Notes under the pieces: generated by a model
Told to the model about the DNA's origin: nothing
Database searches by the model: none
The model's input: only the letters and a program-made list of their open reading frames with translations
Assembly (NCBI RefSeq): GCF_013408745.1
Contig: NZ_JACCBJ010000001.1
Coordinates: 558,001-622,000, forward strand
Length of the DNA: 64,000 nucleotides
Direction of reading: 5' to 3'
Source: Leifsonia soli
Lineage (GTDB): Bacteria; Actinomycetota; Actinomycetes; Actinomycetales; Microbacteriaceae
Shown here: positions 42,644 to 50,545 of the stretch, piece after piece
Numbering within the stretch: position 1 is the first letter of the stretch
Layout: each line of letters opens with the position of its first letter
Program-made: the position numbers and the translations under genes

Positions 42644-45010
42644 ATGACCGTCGACCGCGCAGCGCGCAGCGTCCTCCCCATCCCGGACCGCCCGGCGCCC
42701 GGGCTCACCACCTACGACGCGAAGGATCCGGAGACGTCGTACCCGCCGATCACCCCGCTGCGCCCGCCGGAGGGCGCGCCCAACGTTCTGGTGATCCTGC
42801 TCGACGACGTCGGGTTCGGGGCATCCAGCGCCTTCGGCGGCCCGTGCGCCACGCCGAACGCCGAACGGCTCGCCGCGAACGGCCTGAAATACAACCGGTT
42901 CCACACGACCGCGTTGTGCGCGCCGACGCGGGCAGCCCTGCTCTCCGGGCGCAACCACCATTCGGTGGGCATGGGCAGCATCACGGAGACCGCGACCTCC
43001 GCGCCAGGCAACAGCTCGCTGCGGCCGAACACCAAGGCGCCGCTCGCGATGACCCTGAAGCTGAACGGGTACTCCACGGCGCAGTTCGGCAAGTGCCACG
43101 AGGTGCCGGTGTGGCAGTCGTCGCCGATGGGACCGTTCGACGCCTGGCCGTCCGCCGGAGGCGGTTTCGAGACCTTCTACGGCTTCATCGGCGGAGAGGA
43201 CAACCAGTGGGACCCGGCCCTCTACGACGGAACGACCCCCGTCGAGCCGCCCGCCACTCCCGAGGAGGGATACCACCTCACGGAGGACCTCGCCGATCAC
43301 GCCTCCACGTGGATCCGGACGCAGAAGGCGCTCATGCCGGACAAGCCGTTCTTCGTGTACTTCGCGCCGGGAGCGACGCACGCGCCGCACCACGTGCCGA
43401 AGGAGTGGGCGGACAAGTACGCCGGGAAGTTCGCCGGCGGCTGGGACGCGCTGCGCGAGCAGACCTTCGCCCGGCAGAAGGAGCTCGGGGTGATCCCGGC
43501 CGACGCCGAGCTGACCCCGCGCAACGCGGAGATCCCGGCGTGGGACGACATGCCGGAAGAGCTGAAGCCCGTGCTGGAGCGCGAGATGGAGGTCTACGCC
43601 GGGTTCCTCGAGCACACGGACCACCAGGTCGGACGGGTGCTCGACACCGTCGAGGACCTCGGGATCCTAGACAACACGCTGATCTTCTACATCATCGGCG
43701 ACAACGGCGCATCGGCCGAGGGCACGCTGAACGGCGCTTTCAACGAGATGGCGAACTTCAACGGGATGGCGGCCCTCGAGACGCCGGAGTTCCTGCTCTC
43801 CAAGATGGACGAGTTCGGCAGCCCGAGCTCGTACAACCACTACGCCGTCGGCTGGGCCTGGGCGATGGACACGCCGTTCCAGTGGACGAAGCAGGTCGCA
43901 TCGCACTGGGGTGGCACCCGCAACGGGACGATCGTGCACTGGCCGGAGCGCATCACCGACAAGGGTGGTCTGCGGTCGCAGTTCACGCACTGCATCGACG
44001 TCGCGCCGACGGTGCTGGAGGCCGCCGGGCTCCCGGAGCCCACGTTCGTGAACGGGGTGCAGCAGTCGCCGATCGAGGGCACCAGCATGATCTACAGCTT
44101 CGACGCCGCGGACGAGCCGGAGCGGCACGAGCTCCAGTACTTCGAGATGTTCGGCAACCGCGGCATCTACTTCAAAGGCTGGAGCGCCGTGACGAAGCAC
44201 CGGACGCCCTGGAACCTGCTGGGCGGCACCGTCCCGGCCTTCGACGACGACGTGTGGGAGCTGTACGACGGCAGCACCGATTACAGCCAGGCGCGCGACC
44301 TGTCCGCTGAACAGCCGGATCGGCTCCACGCGCTGCAACGGCTCTGGCTGATCGAAGCGGTGAAGTACAACGTGGTCCCGCTCGACGACCGCACCGCCGA
44401 ACGGATCAGCCCGCAGCTGGCCGGGCGGCCTGTCCTCGTGCAGGGGAACAGCCAGCTGCTGTATCCGGGCATGGGGCGGCTCTCCGAGAACAGCGTCATC
44501 AACCTCAAGAACCGATCCTTCTCGGTGACGGCCGAACTGGAGATCCCGGACGGCGGGGCCTCCGGGGTCGTCGTGGCCCAGGGCGGCCGGTTCGGCGGAT
44601 GGGCGCTGTACCTGGTCGACGGGGTCGCACGGTTCACGTACAACGTCCTCGGCATCCAGCTCTTCACGACAGAGGCCGGGGAGCCCGTTCCAGCGGGGAC
44701 GCGGCAGGTCCGGGCCGAGTTCGCCTACGACGGCGGCGGTCTTGCGAAAGGTGGGAACCTCACGCTCTACTACGACGGCCGCGAGGTCGGGTCCGGCCGG
44801 ATCGCGGTGACCCAGCCCATGGTCTTCTCCGCCGACGAGACGACCGACGTCGGCTACGAGGCGGGGACCCCGGTGTCGCCGGACTACACGACCGCCACGA
44901 GCAGGTTCACTGGACGCATCCGCTGGGTGCAGCTCGATGCCGGCCTGGACGACAACGACCACTTCATCGACGACGACGAGCGCCTGCGGGTGGCGATGGC
45001 TCGGCAGTGA
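42644..45010 (+). CDS. Arylsulfatase (formylglycine-type sulfatase)
   Basis: 788 residues. The metal site LVILLDDVGFG and the sulfatase signature C92APTRAALLSGR are present; Cys92 would be oxidised to formylglycine by a maturase that is not in this window. Later motifs GKCHE, ATHAPHH, FYIIGDNGASAEGTLNG and KQVASHWGGTRNGTIVHWP complete the fold. The length matches the 787-residue actinobacterial AtsA/AtsD-like group. No signal peptide, so it acts in the cytosol. It starts 11 bases after the small basic protein gene and ends before a strong hairpin. Natural substrate unknown. Confidence 0.94.
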   Translation: MTVDRAARSVLPIPDRPAPGLTTYDAKDPETSYPPITPLRPPEGAPNVLVILLDDVGFGASSAFGGPCATPNAERLAANGLKYNRFHTTALCAPTRAALLSGRNHHSVGMGSITETATSAPGNSSLRPNTKAPLAMTLKLNGYSTAQFGKCHEVPVWQSSPMGPFDAWPSAGGGFETFYGFIGGEDNQWDPALYDGTTPVEPPATPEEGYHLTEDLADHASTWIRTQKALMPDKPFFVYFAPGATHAPHHVPKEWADKYAGKFAGGWDALREQTFARQKELGVIPADAELTPRNAEIPAWDDMPEELKPVLEREMEVYAGFLEHTDHQVGRVLDTVEDLGILDNTLIFYIIGDNGASAEGTLNGAFNEMANFNGMAALETPEFLLSKMDEFGSPSSYNHYAVGWAWAMDTPFQWTKQVASHWGGTRNGTIVHWPERITDKGGLRSQFTHCIDVAPTVLEAAGLPEPTFVNGVQQSPIEGTSMIYSFDAADEPERHELQYFEMFGNRGIYFKGWSAVTKHRTPWNLLGGTVPAFDDDVWELYDGSTDYSQARDLSAEQPDRLHALQRLWLIEAVKYNVVPLDDRTAERISPQLAGRPVLVQGNSQLLYPGMGRLSENSVINLKNRSFSVTAELEIPDGGASGVVVAQGGRFGGWALYLVDGVARFTYNVLGIQLFTTEAGEPVPAGTRQVRAEFAYDGGGLAKGGNLTLYYDGREVGSGRIAVTQPMVFSADETTDVGYEAGTPVSPDYTTATSRFTGRIRWVQLDAGLDDNDHFIDDDERLRVAMARQ

Positions 45011-45030
45011 CGCGGGGGGAGTGGAGGCTC

Positions 45031-45068
45031 CGCGCCGGCGGACGACGGTCGGGTCGTCCGCCGGCGCG
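45031..45068. terminator. Bidirectional hairpin between arylsulfatase and CopC-like genes
   Basis: A perfect 16-bp inverted repeat (45031-45046 and 45053-45068) with a 6-base loop lies between the two convergent stop codons. It has no T-run, as is common for GC-rich actinobacterial terminators. Confidence 0.8.
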
Positions 45069-45074
45069 AAGCGG

Positions 45075-45743
45075 TCAGACGGTTCCGTCCGCTCCCGGGC
45101 CGCCGCGGTGCTTGCGGCCCGTGAGCACGACCACGAGCACCCCGATCAGGGCGAGCACCACGATCCCGACACCGATGCCGATCACCAGCCCGATGCTCCC
45201 GGAATCGGAGGCGGCGCTCGCCGCGGGGGCGGGCGTCGACGTCGCGGCATCGGTGCTCCGTCCACTCGCTGCTGCGGCCCCGGCCGCGCACGCGGGCGGG
45301 CCAGCGCTGCCCGGCGCAGCGGTCGCCCCCGCCGGCGGCTGATAGGTGAACGGGATGGTCCCGGAGACGGTGTGCCCGTCGGCCGAGACGATCTGCCACC
45401 TCAGCGTGTACGGACCCGGCGCACCGAGGGCCACCGGAGCCGTGACGGTGCGGTCGGCGATGGCCGGGCATCCCGTCTCGTAGTGGCGGTTCGCCGTGTC
45501 GGTGACCTGCACCAGTGATGACGAGCCGTCGCCGGCGAGGTCGAGCACCCGGTCGTTGAAGGTGAGGGATGCGCTCTCGAGCGGCGTCGACTGGGTCGAG
45601 CCGGCCGACGGCGTGCTCTGCACGAGGTAGTCGTGGGCGTCGGCCGCCGTGGCCGGGATCACGGCGAGCAGGGCAGCCAGCGCGACTCCGGTCAGGGCGG
45701 AGAGCGCCGTCGGCCGCGGCCGACGACGTGGTGCCGAGGTCAC
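45075..45743 (-). CDS. CopC-domain copper-resistance-like membrane protein
   Basis: 222 residues from GTG 45743, five bases after the preceding stop. A signal peptide (ALTGVALAALLAVIPATAADAHDYLV) exposes an N-terminal His after cleavage at ADA-HDY, as in CopC where the first His binds copper. The CopC beta-sandwich includes STPLESASLTFNDRVLDLAG and YTLRWQIVSADGHTVSGTIPFTY. A Ser/Ala-rich linker and a C-terminal membrane helix (GLVIGIGVGIVVLALIGVLVVVL) anchor it. It is cotranscribed with the YcnI-like gene. Confidence 0.92.
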   Translation of the reverse strand: MTSAPRRRPRPTALSALTGVALAALLAVIPATAADAHDYLVQSTPSAGSTQSTPLESASLTFNDRVLDLAGDGSSSLVQVTDTANRHYETGCPAIADRTVTAPVALGAPGPYTLRWQIVSADGHTVSGTIPFTYQPPAGATAAPGSAGPPACAAGAAAASGRSTDAATSTPAPAASAASDSGSIGLVIGIGVGIVVLALIGVLVVVLTGRKHRGGPGADGTV

Positions 45744-45747
45744 GGTC

Positions 45748-46482
45748 TCAGCCCCGCGGAGCCGTCGCGGTGCCGCGACGGGTGAGCGCGAACACCGCCA
45801 CGATGAGCGCCGCCGCTCCCAGCGCCAGGCCACCGATCCCGAGACCGATCGCGACGGCGTTGCCCGCCGCGGAGGTCGCCGCCGGGGCCGGTGCCGTCGG
45901 TGCGCTCGTCACCAGCGGCCCGGCGGCGCCGTCCTCCGCGGGCGGCGCGTCGTCGATGTACAGGGTCGGGGCGGGGTGCTCCGGCTCCTTCCCATCGGCC
46001 GGCGTCTTCTCGTCCCAGTCCACGACGGTGCCGTCCGAGTACGTCTGGTGGGTGGGCAGCAGCACGCTGCCGGTGTCGGGCACCGCTCCGGCCGAGATCA
46101 CGAACTGCTGGAACTCGCCGGGCGCGACCTGGACGCCCGGGTCGGCGGTCCAGGTCACCTTCACGGGCGCCTCGGTGATGGTTCCGTCATCCGTCTTCAC
46201 CGGCTTCGGGAGCTTCTCGGTGACGACCTGCGTCGTCCAGCCGGTCAGGGGCTGGTAGGAGACCGAGGTGAACGGGGTGTCGGTGGGGAGGTCCACTTCG
46301 AGCTTCACCGTGCCGGCGGTGGCCGACTCGGTGGGCACCTTGAAGGTGAGGGTGGCGTAGCTGCCGGGCTGCGCCTGGTCCGGGTTCACCCGGACGTGGG
46401 CGCTGGCGGCCAGGGGGAAGGAGAGGGCGAGGGCGGTCGCGGCCACGGTGGCGGCGGCGCCCAGGAGGAAACGCGTGTTCAT
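45748..46482 (-). CDS. YcnI/DUF1775-family copper-binding membrane protein
   Basis: 244 residues. A signal peptide ends at SAHVRV, giving an N-terminal His after processing as in Bacillus YcnI. The DUF1775 core includes PGSYATLTFKVPTESATAGTVKLEVDLP, WTTQVVTEKL and FQQFVISAGAVPDTG. A C-terminal helix (AVAIGLGIGGLALGAAALIVAVFAL) anchors it outside the cell. Copper binding by a Trp/His brace is known for the family. It precedes the CopC-like gene by 4 bases, the usual ycnI-copC pairing. Confidence 0.93.
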   Translation of the reverse strand: MNTRFLLGAAATVAATALALSFPLAASAHVRVNPDQAQPGSYATLTFKVPTESATAGTVKLEVDLPTDTPFTSVSYQPLTGWTTQVVTEKLPKPVKTDDGTITEAPVKVTWTADPGVQVAPGEFQQFVISAGAVPDTGSVLLPTHQTYSDGTVVDWDEKTPADGKEPEHPAPTLYIDDAPPAEDGAAGPLVTSAPTAPAPAATSAAGNAVAIGLGIGGLALGAAALIVAVFALTRRGTATAPRG

Positions 46483-46583
46483 GGGATGGGTCCGATTCTC
46501 GACCGCGGACAGCGGTCGGGTAGGCAGGTGGATGGGAAGGACCGCGAACGCGGCAGACCTCTGCCCGGCGAGGAGCGGAATGC

Positions 46584-47201
46584 TCAGGCCGGGCCCATCA
46601 GTGCCGGGGGACCCCGGTGGCGGAGACGGCCGAGCACGATCGTGCGGGCCGGAAGGACGACCGGGACGGTCTCGACGCGCATCGGCGGCACAGGGACGTC
46701 CACGACGGCTGCGACGACCAGGAGCCGTCGCAGCGAGAACGCGGTGAACTCGGACACGGCGGTGAAGACACGCTCGCCGTACCGGAGCGCGAGAACGGTC
46801 AGGACGGCCGCGCCGGCGTGGGCCAGCCACATCCACGGTCCGCCCAGCGACATGGCGGCCATCGGAACGGACGGCATCGGAACGACGCCGTCGGTGACCA
46901 TCGTCAGGTGCGATCCGGGATGGAGGTGGCCGGTGGCGCCCGCGAAGTGCGCGGACGGGCTCAGCGAGAACAGCGCGTGGAACAGGAACTGGCTGAGCCC
47001 GACGGAGGAAGCCGAGCGCCACAGGGCGGACCGCTTCCCGGCGAGGACGATGCAGCCGAGCCCGGAGAACACCAGGCTCAGCGTCAGCGCCACCGCGCTC
47101 GGCGGAAGGCCGCCGCCCGCGACGTGGAACAGCGCGGCGACGAAGGTCGCGAAGCCGGCGGCGATGAGGCCGCGAGCCACACGTGCGCTGCGCGTAGACA
47201 T
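46584..47201 (-). CDS. Multi-pass membrane protein of the YcnI/CopC locus
   Basis: 205 residues with four to five membrane helices and several His and Met residues in the centre (FHALFSLSPSAHFAGATGHLHPGSHLTMVTDGVVPMPSVPMAAMSLGG, quoted here only as a composition note over residues 74-121) that could bind copper. No named family is recognised. Similar hydrophobic genes accompany ycnI in other actinobacteria. It lies 101 bases upstream of ycnI on the same strand; no hairpin separates them. Confidence 0.8.
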   Translation of the reverse strand: MSTRSARVARGLIAAGFATFVAALFHVAGGGLPPSAVALTLSLVFSGLGCIVLAGKRSALWRSASSVGLSQFLFHALFSLSPSAHFAGATGHLHPGSHLTMVTDGVVPMPSVPMAAMSLGGPWMWLAHAGAAVLTVLALRYGERVFTAVSEFTAFSLRRLLVVAAVVDVPVPPMRVETVPVVLPARTIVLGRLRHRGPPALMGPA

Positions 47202-47282
47202 GTCACTCCGTCGAAGGTGGGGGCGGTTCGAGTCTACCCACAGGGGATGCGGCGGCCGGTCCGTCCGAGGACGGGCTCGCAG

Positions 47283-48113
47283 CTAGGCCGGCGTCTGGGC
47301 CAGCGCCCAGTCGAGCGTCACGCCGAGGGCCGTCAGGACCGAGACGTGGCCGTCGCGCGGGCGGATCCAGAGCTCGGCGTCGGGGAGGCGTTCGAGGAGG
47401 GATGCGGCGTGCTGGGGAGGGACGACGCGGTCGGAACCGCCCTGCACCAGGAGGACGGGAGGCCGGACGGCGCGGAGGTCGAACCCCCACGGCGACACGT
47501 AGGCGAGATCGTCGTCGACCTCGCCCGCGGGCCCTTCGGCGGCCCCAGCGCCCGCGTCGGCGCCGAGCGGGCCCCAGTCCGCGTTCAGCGTGTCGTAGTC
47601 GCGTGAAGTGAACGACTCCGGGTCGAACTCCGCGGTCTCGGCGTAGGCGAGGCGGGTCTCGCGGCCGGAGAGGGCGGCGCGCAGGGCGCCGGGGGATGCC
47701 ATCCCGGAGAACCAGTCCGGGGAGCGGTCGAAGGGAGAGAGGCCCGCGAGCGTGACGATCGCGGTCACCCGGGCGGGGTCGAGGACCCCCAGCGCCAGAG
47801 CGTGCGGGCCGCCGCCGGATGCGCCGACCGTCACGAACCGCTCGACGCCGAGCAGGTCGGCCACGGCGAGGACGTCGAGAGCCGCGTCGGCGATCGATCG
47901 CCCCGGACGGACGTCCGAGCCGGGGTAGCCGGGACGGGTGACGGAGACGACGCGCATCCCGCGGGCCTCGGCCGCGGCGGCGACCGGCGCGATCACGGCG
48001 CCCGTCTGCGGAGTGCCGTGATGCCAGACGAGCACGGGGGCGCCGGGCGCGCCCCCGGTGTCGAAGAAGCGGAGCGCACGGCCGTCCGCCGTCCGGACAT
48101 CCCGCCGGGTCAT
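47283..48113 (-). CDS. Alpha/beta hydrolase
   Basis: 276 residues. Alpha/beta fold marks: VLVWHHGTPQTGAVI (oxyanion region), nucleophile elbow VGASGGGPHAL with catalytic Ser in GxSxG, VLLVQGGSDRVVPP for the acid and RDGHVSVL for the His. Substrate unknown. The ATG overlaps the stop of the upstream deaminase gene (ATGA), so the two are translationally coupled. Confidence 0.93.
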   Translation of the reverse strand: MTRRDVRTADGRALRFFDTGGAPGAPVLVWHHGTPQTGAVIAPVAAAAEARGMRVVSVTRPGYPGSDVRPGRSIADAALDVLAVADLLGVERFVTVGASGGGPHALALGVLDPARVTAIVTLAGLSPFDRSPDWFSGMASPGALRAALSGRETRLAYAETAEFDPESFTSRDYDTLNADWGPLGADAGAGAAEGPAGEVDDDLAYVSPWGFDLRAVRPPVLLVQGGSDRVVPPQHAASLLERLPDAELWIRPRDGHVSVLTALGVTLDWALAQTPA

Positions 48114-49126
48114 GCGCCCCAGCCGTCCAGTTCGGCGAGGAGCTCGGCCTTCCGCTCGTCCGACGCGAACGAGGCCTCGATCGACGTGCGGGCGAACCGG
48201 CGGGCCTGGTCCGCGGTGAGGCCCAGGGCATCCCGCACCGCGGCGAAATTCTGCCCGGCGTAGCCGCCGAAGTAGGCGGGATCGTCCGAGTTGACCGTGA
48301 CGCGGACGCCCGCCGCATCCAGCCGGTGCAGGGGGTGGTCTCTCAGGTCCGGGGTCGCGCGCAGCCGCACGTTCGAGAGCGGGCACACCGTGAGCGGGAT
48401 GTGCTCCCCGGCGAGCCGGGCCACCAGCTCCGGGTCCTCGATCGAGCGGATGCCGTGGTCGATCCGCTCGGCGTGCAGCAGGTCGAGCGCCTCCCGCACA
48501 TACGCAGGCGGGCCCTCTTCGCCGGCGTGCGCGACGGCATGCAGGCCCGCGGCGCGGGCGCGGGCGTACACGTCCTCGAACAGCGACGGCGGATACCCCA
48601 CCTCGGCGGAGTCCAGCCCGACGCCGACGATCCGGTCCGTTCGGCGGAGCCCGGCGGTCAGGGCCTCCTCGGCCGAGGCGACCGGCTGATCGCGCAGGAA
48701 GCACAGGATGAGACCGCCGGACATCCCGAACTCGCGCCCGGCCTCGTCCAGGGCGTCGCCGATGCCGTCCACCACGTCGTCGAACGCGACGCCGCGCGCG
48801 GTGTGCGCCTGCGGGTCGAAGAACAGCTCGGCGTGCCGGACGCCCTGCGCGTGCGCGCGGCGGAGGTACCGTCTCGTCAACTCTGCGAAGTCCTCCCGCG
48901 TGCGCAGCACGGCCATCGTCGCGTAGTACAGGTCGAGGAACGACTGCAGGTCGTCGAAGTCGTACTGCGCCGACAGTTCCTCGACCGTCGCATAGGGCAG
49001 GTCGACGCCGTTGCGGGCCGCGAGCTCGAAAGCGAGCTCCGGCTCCAGCGTCCCCTCGATGTGGAGGTGCAGCTCGGCTTTCGGGAGGGCGTACAGGGCG
49101 TCGTCGGTGAGGGCGTCGTCGGTCAT
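48110..49126 (-). CDS. Adenine/adenosine deaminase family protein
   Basis: 338 residues from ATG 49126, with GGAGGA upstream; an earlier ATG gives a non-family Arg-rich extension. Zinc-site motifs: HLHIEGTLEPELAFELA, HAGEEGPP, CPLSNVRL and VTVNSDDPAYFGG. The phrase ELFFDPQAHTARGVAFDDVV is typical of the bacterial adenine deaminase branch rather than true adenosine deaminase, so adenine to hypoxanthine is the more likely reaction. Coupled to the alpha/beta hydrolase gene. Confidence 0.92.
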   Translation of the reverse strand: MTDDALTDDALYALPKAELHLHIEGTLEPELAFELAARNGVDLPYATVEELSAQYDFDDLQSFLDLYYATMAVLRTREDFAELTRRYLRRAHAQGVRHAELFFDPQAHTARGVAFDDVVDGIGDALDEAGREFGMSGGLILCFLRDQPVASAEEALTAGLRRTDRIVGVGLDSAEVGYPPSLFEDVYARARAAGLHAVAHAGEEGPPAYVREALDLLHAERIDHGIRSIEDPELVARLAGEHIPLTVCPLSNVRLRATPDLRDHPLHRLDAAGVRVTVNSDDPAYFGGYAGQNFAAVRDALGLTADQARRFARTSIEASFASDERKAELLAELDGWGA

Positions 49127-49194
49127 GCTCCGATCCTCCCACCGACGGACCGGGTTGCGTCGCGGGGATGACGCGGCACCTCCGTGCGGCCCGT

Positions 49195-49200
49195 TAGCCT
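49195..49200 (+). promoter_or_regulatory. -10 box (TAGCCT) of the DUF2809 gene
   Basis: TAGCCT ends six bases before the ATG, suggesting a leaderless transcript. Confidence 0.45.
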
Positions 49201-49206
49201 CGCACA

Positions 49207-49662
49207 ATGGGAACAGGTCGGCGTCGCATCCTCCTCGCAGCGGTGGGCGTCGCACTCGTCGTCGTCGGGCTCGCGGTGGCACGCGGGATGGACGGAGCGG
49301 TCGCCGCCTTCCTCGGCGATGCGCTGTACGCGGCCCTGATCGTCGTGGCGATCGCGTTCCTGGCCCCGCGGGCGCCCGCGCGGCTCGTGACCCTGGTCGC
49401 CTTCGCCATCTGCGCCGCCGTCGAGCTCTTCCAGCTGACGGGCGTGCCCGCGGCGCTGGCGGATGCGGTACCCGCCGTCGCGCTCGTCCTCGGGACCACC
49501 TTCCAGTGGACCGACCTGCTCGCCTACGCGATCGGCGCGATCGCGGCCGGAGCGGTGGATGCGGTCAGCCGACGCGCAGCAGGATCTTCCCGCGGTGCGC
49601 CGACGACTCCATCCGCCGGTGGGCGGCCGCCGCATCCTCCAGGGGGAACACCGAGTCGATGA
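49207..49662 (+). CDS. DUF2809 family membrane protein
   Basis: 151 residues, four membrane helices (ILLAAVGVALVVVGLAVARG, GDALYAALIVVAIAFLAP, LVTLVAFAICAAVELFQLT, FQWTDLLAYAIGAIAAGAVDA), with the family's AVELFQL and TFQWTDLLAYAIG phrases. The polar last 30 residues overlap, in the opposite direction, the end of the quinone oxidoreductase gene by 98 bases. Function unknown. Confidence 0.88.
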   Translation: MGTGRRRILLAAVGVALVVVGLAVARGMDGAVAAFLGDALYAALIVVAIAFLAPRAPARLVTLVAFAICAAVELFQLTGVPAALADAVPAVALVLGTTFQWTDLLAYAIGAIAAGAVDAVSRRAAGSSRGAPTTPSAGGRPPHPPGGTPSR

Positions 49663-50545
49663 CCGGGCGCACGCGCCCGTCGGCGAGCAGCGGCCAGACG
49701 TTCGTGCGCACCGCGGCGATGATCGCCACGCGCTCGGCGAGCGGCCGGGCGCGCAGCGTCGTGCCGTGGATGCTCGCCCGCTTCCGCATCAGCAGACCCA
49801 TGTCGACAGCGGCCGGCGTGCGGTCGCGCACGGCGATCGAGAGAATGCGGCCGCCGGTCGCGAGGGCGTCCAGGTCGCGCGCGATGTAGTCGCCGCCGAC
49901 GATATCGAGCACCACATCCACCCCGCGACCGTCGGTGAAGGCGCGCGCCGCCTCCACGAAGTCCTGCCGCCGGTAGTCGAAGGCGGCCTGCGCGCCCACC
50001 TCCCGGCAGAACGCCGCCTTCTCCTCGCTGCCCGCGGTCGCGATGACCTCCGCGCCGAGCGCCCGGGCGAGCTGGATGGCCATGGTGCCGATGCCGCTCG
50101 ACCCGCCGTGGACGAGCAGGGTCTCACCCGCCGCGAGCCGGCCGAGTTCGAACACGTTCGACCACACCGTCGCCGCGACCTCGGGAAGCCCGGCCGCCTC
50201 GACCAGGTCCACCTGGTCCGGCACGGGGAGCACGAGCCCCGCGTCGACCGTCACCAGCTCGGCGTATCCGCCACCGGGCAGGAGCGCGCAGACCCGGTCG
50301 CCGACGTTCCAGGCATCGACGCCGTCGCCGACCGCGTCCACGATGCCCGAGACCTCGAGTCCCGGCCAGTCGGGCGCACCGGGCGGCGAGGGGTAGTACC
50401 CGCGGCGCTGGCTCAGATCGGCGCCGTTGAGGCCTGCGGCGGTGACGCGGATGCGCACCTCTCCGGCGGCGGGCACCGGATCGGGGCGTTCGGCGAGAGT
50501 CAGCACCTCCGCATCGCCGGGCTCGGTCACCACCACAGCGCGCAT
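49565..50545 (-). CDS. NADPH:quinone oxidoreductase (zinc-less MDR family)
   Basis: 326 residues. Medium-chain reductase features: RVTAAGLNGADLSQRRGYYP, PGLEVSGIVDAVGDGV, the nucleotide-binding loop VHGGSSGIGTMAIQLA and RGKILLRV at the end. No structural or catalytic zinc ligands are seen. The TTLRARPLAERVAIIAA segment matches the PIG3/quinone-reductase branch. Its ATG overlaps the stop of the ABC permease gene by one base. Confidence 0.94.
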   Translation of the reverse strand: MRAVVVTEPGDAEVLTLAERPDPVPAAGEVRIRVTAAGLNGADLSQRRGYYPSPPGAPDWPGLEVSGIVDAVGDGVDAWNVGDRVCALLPGGGYAELVTVDAGLVLPVPDQVDLVEAAGLPEVAATVWSNVFELGRLAAGETLLVHGGSSGIGTMAIQLARALGAEVIATAGSEEKAAFCREVGAQAAFDYRRQDFVEAARAFTDGRGVDVVLDIVGGDYIARDLDALATGGRILSIAVRDRTPAAVDMGLLMRKRASIHGTTLRARPLAERVAIIAAVRTNVWPLLADGRVRPVIDSVFPLEDAAAAHRRMESSAHRGKILLRVG

